A DNA stretch of 7,829 bases from Bacteroidales bacterium UBA5326. Lineage in GTDB: Bacteria > Bacteroidota > Bacteroidia > Bacteroidales > UBA932. The notes beneath the pieces were generated by a model, which saw only the letters and a list, made by a program, of their open reading frames with translations, had not been told where the DNA came from and did no database searches. The stretch spans positions 96,520-104,348 of the forward strand of contig DHQY01000006.1 in NCBI GenBank assembly GCA_002408205.1, given 5' to 3'. The position numbers were made by a program, and so were the translations under genes. This document shows positions 5,894 to 7,829 of the stretch, in pieces; position 1 is the first letter of the stretch, and each line of letters begins with the position of its first letter.

Positions 5894-6080
5894 CTTTTAT
5901 AAACCATTCATAGTGTACATTGCGTGCCATGGACTTGCCTACGAAAATATGCAAGCCTCATTTTTATACGCCTGATTTGAACGTTAATTTATTATATAAT
6001 TTTAACACAAAATTTTTTGTTTTTAGGCTAATAAAGGCTATTTTTGGATATCGAATACAGGAGGTGGAGATTGTAGATAC
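5894..6080 (+). other. AT-rich untranslated leader before upxY
   Basis: About 190 bases of markedly AT-rich DNA separate the hairpin from the small ORF at 6081. An open frame from an ATG at 5929 to 6135 exists (about 69 codons, overlapping the upxY start), but its translation shows no recognisable domain and it has no good ribosome site. GGCTAATAAAGGCTA (6027-6041) carries a short direct repeat. An AGGAGGTG Shine-Dalgarno match at 6059-6066 is unusual for this phylum. Confidence 0.5.
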
Positions 6081-6122
6081 ATGGTTCAGGGAGGAGAAGC
6101 AATCCAAAAAGTTTTTACCTGA
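6081..6122 (+). CDS. Possible 13-codon leader peptide coupled to upxY
   Basis: ATG at 6081 opens a frame encoding MVQGGEAIQKVFT and ends with TGA at 6120-6122, whose last base is the first base of the upxY ATG (TGATG). A perfect AGGAGGTG lies 14 bases before the start, somewhat farther than usual. The upxY start itself has no nearby ribosome site, so coupling would explain how it is initiated. It is too short to judge by coding statistics, and the match may be chance. Confidence 0.3.
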   Translation: MVQGGEAIQKVFT

Positions 6123-6640
6123 TGACCGAAAATAATTTATTCTGGTATGTTGCCGTAACATACAGAAAAGAAAAAATAATAAAACAGGAGCTGGATAAAA
6201 TGCAGATTGAGCATTTTATTCCTTTCAGAGAGGTTACCAAAGAGCGTTTCGGGAAAAAAATCACTGTCTCTGAACTTATAATTCCGGGATACGTTTTTAT
6301 ACATACAGATCCAAAAACCAGTATAGCCCTTACCAGAAATCTGGATTTCTGCATGCGCTATCTGAAAGAACCCAAAACATACGTACCGGTGGTTGTCCCG
6401 GAAAAGCAAATGCGGGATTTCATCTTCCTGCTTACTTTTCCCGGTGATCACACAAAAATCATCACACCCAATTTGAAACGCGGCGATCGTGTACGGGTCA
6501 TTCAAGGACCTTTCCAGGGTATTGAAGGCGAGTTGATCCGTATTTCCGGGCACAAGCGTGTGGTAATCCGCATGTCGGACGTGTTGGCCGTAGCGACCAC
6601 CTACATTCCGGCGGCGTTTCTGGAGAAGGTCGAGGGGTAA
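6122..6640 (+). CDS. UpxY-like NusG-family transcription antitermination protein
   Basis: This 172-residue NusG paralog resembles the UpxY proteins of Bacteroidales, which bind RNA polymerase and let it read through terminators in the leader of the operon that encodes them, usually a capsular or other surface polysaccharide locus. The NGN domain spans about 1-105 and opens with FWYVAVTYRKEK, followed by a conserved IIPGYVFIH core (about 53-61). The KOW domain covers about 118-170 (KRGDRVRVIQGPFQGIEGEL, then HKRVVIRM), and the ending TYIPAAFLEKV is typical. The ATG at 6122 places WYV at the usual distance from the start. The gene lies first after a long leader, as expected. What follows is not an upxZ or a recognisable polysaccharide gene within the window, so the target operon is unproven; the general NusG is ruled out by the short UpxY-type layout. 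Confidence 0.88.
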   Translation: MTENNLFWYVAVTYRKEKIIKQELDKMQIEHFIPFREVTKERFGKKITVSELIIPGYVFIHTDPKTSIALTRNLDFCMRYLKEPKTYVPVVVPEKQMRDFIFLLTFPGDHTKIITPNLKRGDRVRVIQGPFQGIEGELIRISGHKRVVIRMSDVLAVATTYIPAAFLEKVEG

Positions 6641-6641
6641 G

Positions 6642-6706
6642 AGTGAGAAGTGAGAAGTGAGGAGTGAGAAGTGAGGAGTGAGGAGTGAGGAGTGAGGAGT
6701 GAGGAG
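6642..6706 (+). repeat. 7-bp tandem array directly after upxY
   Basis: Nine exact units of AGTGAGA or AGTGAGG (order A,A,G,A,G,G,G,G,G by last base) plus AG. The array begins one base after the upxY stop codon. The heptamer contains a TGA, so in any frame readthrough meets stops. A reverse-strand fragment of the same array lies at 6851-6868, 18 bases of which are perfectly complementary to 6656-6673. Confidence 0.95.
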
Positions 6707-6898
6707 CCTCTTCTTCCGGCGGAAAATCTACCGGGTTTATTATACACCATTATTTATTCACTTCAGGATTTTCCGTGAACTAAATTCTTTGCCCTGTGTC
6801 GGTAACGTAACATAACACGGATCGTTACAGGATTCTCACATCTCACCACACACTTCTCACTCCTCACTGTCTAACGGACCGATCCTGAACACTAACTC
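6707..6898. other. Non-coding spacer between upxY and the last gene
   Basis: No gene is seen. It holds a small inverted pair GTAACG/CGTTAC around 6802-6828, and CACTTCTCACTCCTCACT (6851-6868), which is the heptamer repeat on the minus strand and can pair with 6656-6673 across about 180 bases. No clear TAnnTTTG box or ribosome site was found before the start at 6899. The remaining DNA is AT-rich (TTTATTATACACC) and unremarkable. Confidence 0.6.
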
Positions 6899-7783
6899 AT
6901 GATACAAGCTTTTTTTACAAACCTCTGCAGCATCATCGCCGGAAGGACGTTTGAGGACACCTCGGCCGATGAGGTAGCCCACATTTGTTATGGCTACAGG
7001 CATCTTTTACTCCTCGCCTTTACTGCTCCTGGGACTGCCAAAGCTTATGGCAGTACCGTTGAATTCAGTAACAGTTTTTGCAGGAGCACCGGATGGCTTG
7101 CCCAAAAGCTCGACCAGGAAATGGATCTTCGCGACAGGGTGAGAAATGTGGTGTACCTTATGGATAATATTGTATTTCAGTACAACGAGGAATTTAATGA
7201 TGTGGCGGGAAATGCAACTGTCGAGATCCTTTTTCCAAATAATACAGATGAACTTGAGATCCCTTGTGAATCGCCCGATGTCTGTAAGCTGCTCTGCTAT
7301 TGTGGCTATTTTCAGGGCAGTGAGCGTACGCAGCAGAAGGCCGGCGAGATAATACGAAATTGGGTGGCTGGTATGTCGGAAGGGTCTTTCTGGCCTGAGC
7401 TTCCCCTGAATGAGGCCCTGCAGCGGCTCGAGGCCATGAGCATGTTCAGCGATATGATAAACGTGAGGTTATTCCTTGATGTGTTGCTGCATGCCGTTGA
7501 CCATTATGCCGCTGAGCCGGAGATTGAAAAGGAAGTCCGTTTTCTGCCCATCGTCAGTCAGTTGGGATTATTCGAGCGCTACCGGCCGCTTATGGACCAG
7601 ATAGTGACCGGTGTGGCGAAAGGAAATATTGGGCAGGACCAAGACAAGCGCATGGCCGAATACGTTACCCGGCAGCAGATTCCCGAGGATTCACAGAAGC
7701 CGGAAAACTTTGAAACAAATATCATCCGCGCCGTACAATTCCACGTGATGGCGCAGTACCTGTATAATGTGAGTGAGGAGTGA
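6899..7783 (+). CDS. Hypothetical protein, 294 residues, family not recognised
   Basis: I do not recognise this protein. It has no signal peptide or obvious membrane helix (LLLLAFTAPG at 36-45 is short), and seems soluble and largely helical. A cysteine cluster C-x5-C-x3-C-x-C lies at 123-135 (CESPDVCKLLCYCGYF); further cysteines are at 10, 30 and 61. This could bind a metal or be chance. The middle is acidic (NTDELEIP) and the C-terminal third contains charged helical stretches (EPEIEKEVRF, KRMAEY). The long open frame and absence of rare features make it a likely real gene. The ATG at 6899 is the first in frame, without a ribosome site. The last codons (VSEE) and the stop are made by the 7-bp repeat array, so the natural C-terminus may have been replaced. 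It is 258 bases after upxY on the same strand and may be in the same transcript. Confidence 0.75.
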   Translation: MIQAFFTNLCSIIAGRTFEDTSADEVAHICYGYRHLLLLAFTAPGTAKAYGSTVEFSNSFCRSTGWLAQKLDQEMDLRDRVRNVVYLMDNIVFQYNEEFNDVAGNATVEILFPNNTDELEIPCESPDVCKLLCYCGYFQGSERTQQKAGEIIRNWVAGMSEGSFWPELPLNEALQRLEAMSMFSDMINVRLFLDVLLHAVDHYAAEPEIEKEVRFLPIVSQLGLFERYRPLMDQIVTGVAKGNIGQDQDKRMAEYVTRQQIPEDSQKPENFETNIIRAVQFHVMAQYLYNVSEE

Positions 7784-7829
7784 GAAGTGAGGAGTGAGAA
7801 GTTAGGAGTGAGGAGTGAGGAGTGAGGAG
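7772..7829 (+). repeat. 7-bp tandem array at the end of the window
   Basis: Eight units of AGTGAGG or AGTGAGA (one altered to AGTTAGG at 7800-7806) plus AG run to the window edge, so the array may continue. It overlaps the 3' end of the last gene: that gene's stop codon, 7781-7783, lies in the second unit. Confidence 0.95.

Noticed and set aside
5929..6135. About 69-codon open frame in the upxY leader
   Set aside because: It overlaps the start of upxY, lies in AT-rich DNA, has no ribosome site or recognisable domain, and is more easily explained as leader RNA. Not fully excluded.
6642..6868. CRISPR-like array
   Set aside because: The units are contiguous 7-mers with no spacers and no cas genes nearby; it is a simple tandem repeat.

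Overview
The window looks like chromosomal DNA of a member of the Bacteroidota, most likely order Bacteroidales. The reasons are a UpxY-type NusG paralog, TAnnTTTG promoter-like boxes, genes with little Shine-Dalgarno signal, and the family type of the transposase and copper ATPase. Genus cannot be fixed from the sequence alone.

Layout from left to right. The window opens inside a tRNA-Lys(TTT) gene with a terminator hairpin. After a run of ten G and a short hairpin comes a Ktr/Trk-type potassium channel subunit (+). Next is a REP-associated, IS200-like Y1/HUH transposase (RAYT) (+), bracketed by two direct copies of a ~115-bp hairpin-bearing repeat. A Cu(I)-exporting P1B-type ATPase (copA-like) follows on the minus strand, so the RAYT unit sits in the 3'-to-3' gap between ktrB and copA. 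Divergent from copA, after a ~480-bp regulatory gap, is a upxY-like antitermination gene (+). Last is a 294-residue protein I do not recognise (+), running into a repeat array at the window end.

Two repeat families tie the region together. The first is a 15-nt stem-loop (5-bp stem, 5-nt purine-rich loop, 5-bp stem) next to the hexamer TGCGCA. It occurs in pairs (hairpin-TGCGCA, spacer, TGCGCA-hairpin) three times: on both sides of the RAYT gene and again between copA and upxY. Single or degenerate copies lie near the ktrB promoter, next to the RAYT gene and over the copA stop codon. Stem changes are partly compensatory. This is the expected appearance of a REP/RAYT system, here with an unusual TGCGCA flank, and it is the most interesting item in the window.

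The second family is a 7-bp tandem repeat (AGTGAGG/AGTGAGA). It forms arrays just after upxY, at and past the end of the last gene, once inverted in front of that gene, and in degenerate form inside the copA reading frame. copA also carries other in-frame low-complexity expansions (Ser-Gly-Ser-Val repeats and an Asn/Gln/Asp-rich linker) while keeping all its catalytic motifs.

The genes do not form one pathway: potassium uptake, copper export, a mobile/REP module and the start of a probable UpxY-controlled operon are simply neighbours. The upxY leader holds a promoter-like box, a stable hairpin followed by a T-rich stretch, and a 13-codon ORF whose stop overlaps the upxY start, consistent with control by attenuation or translational coupling.
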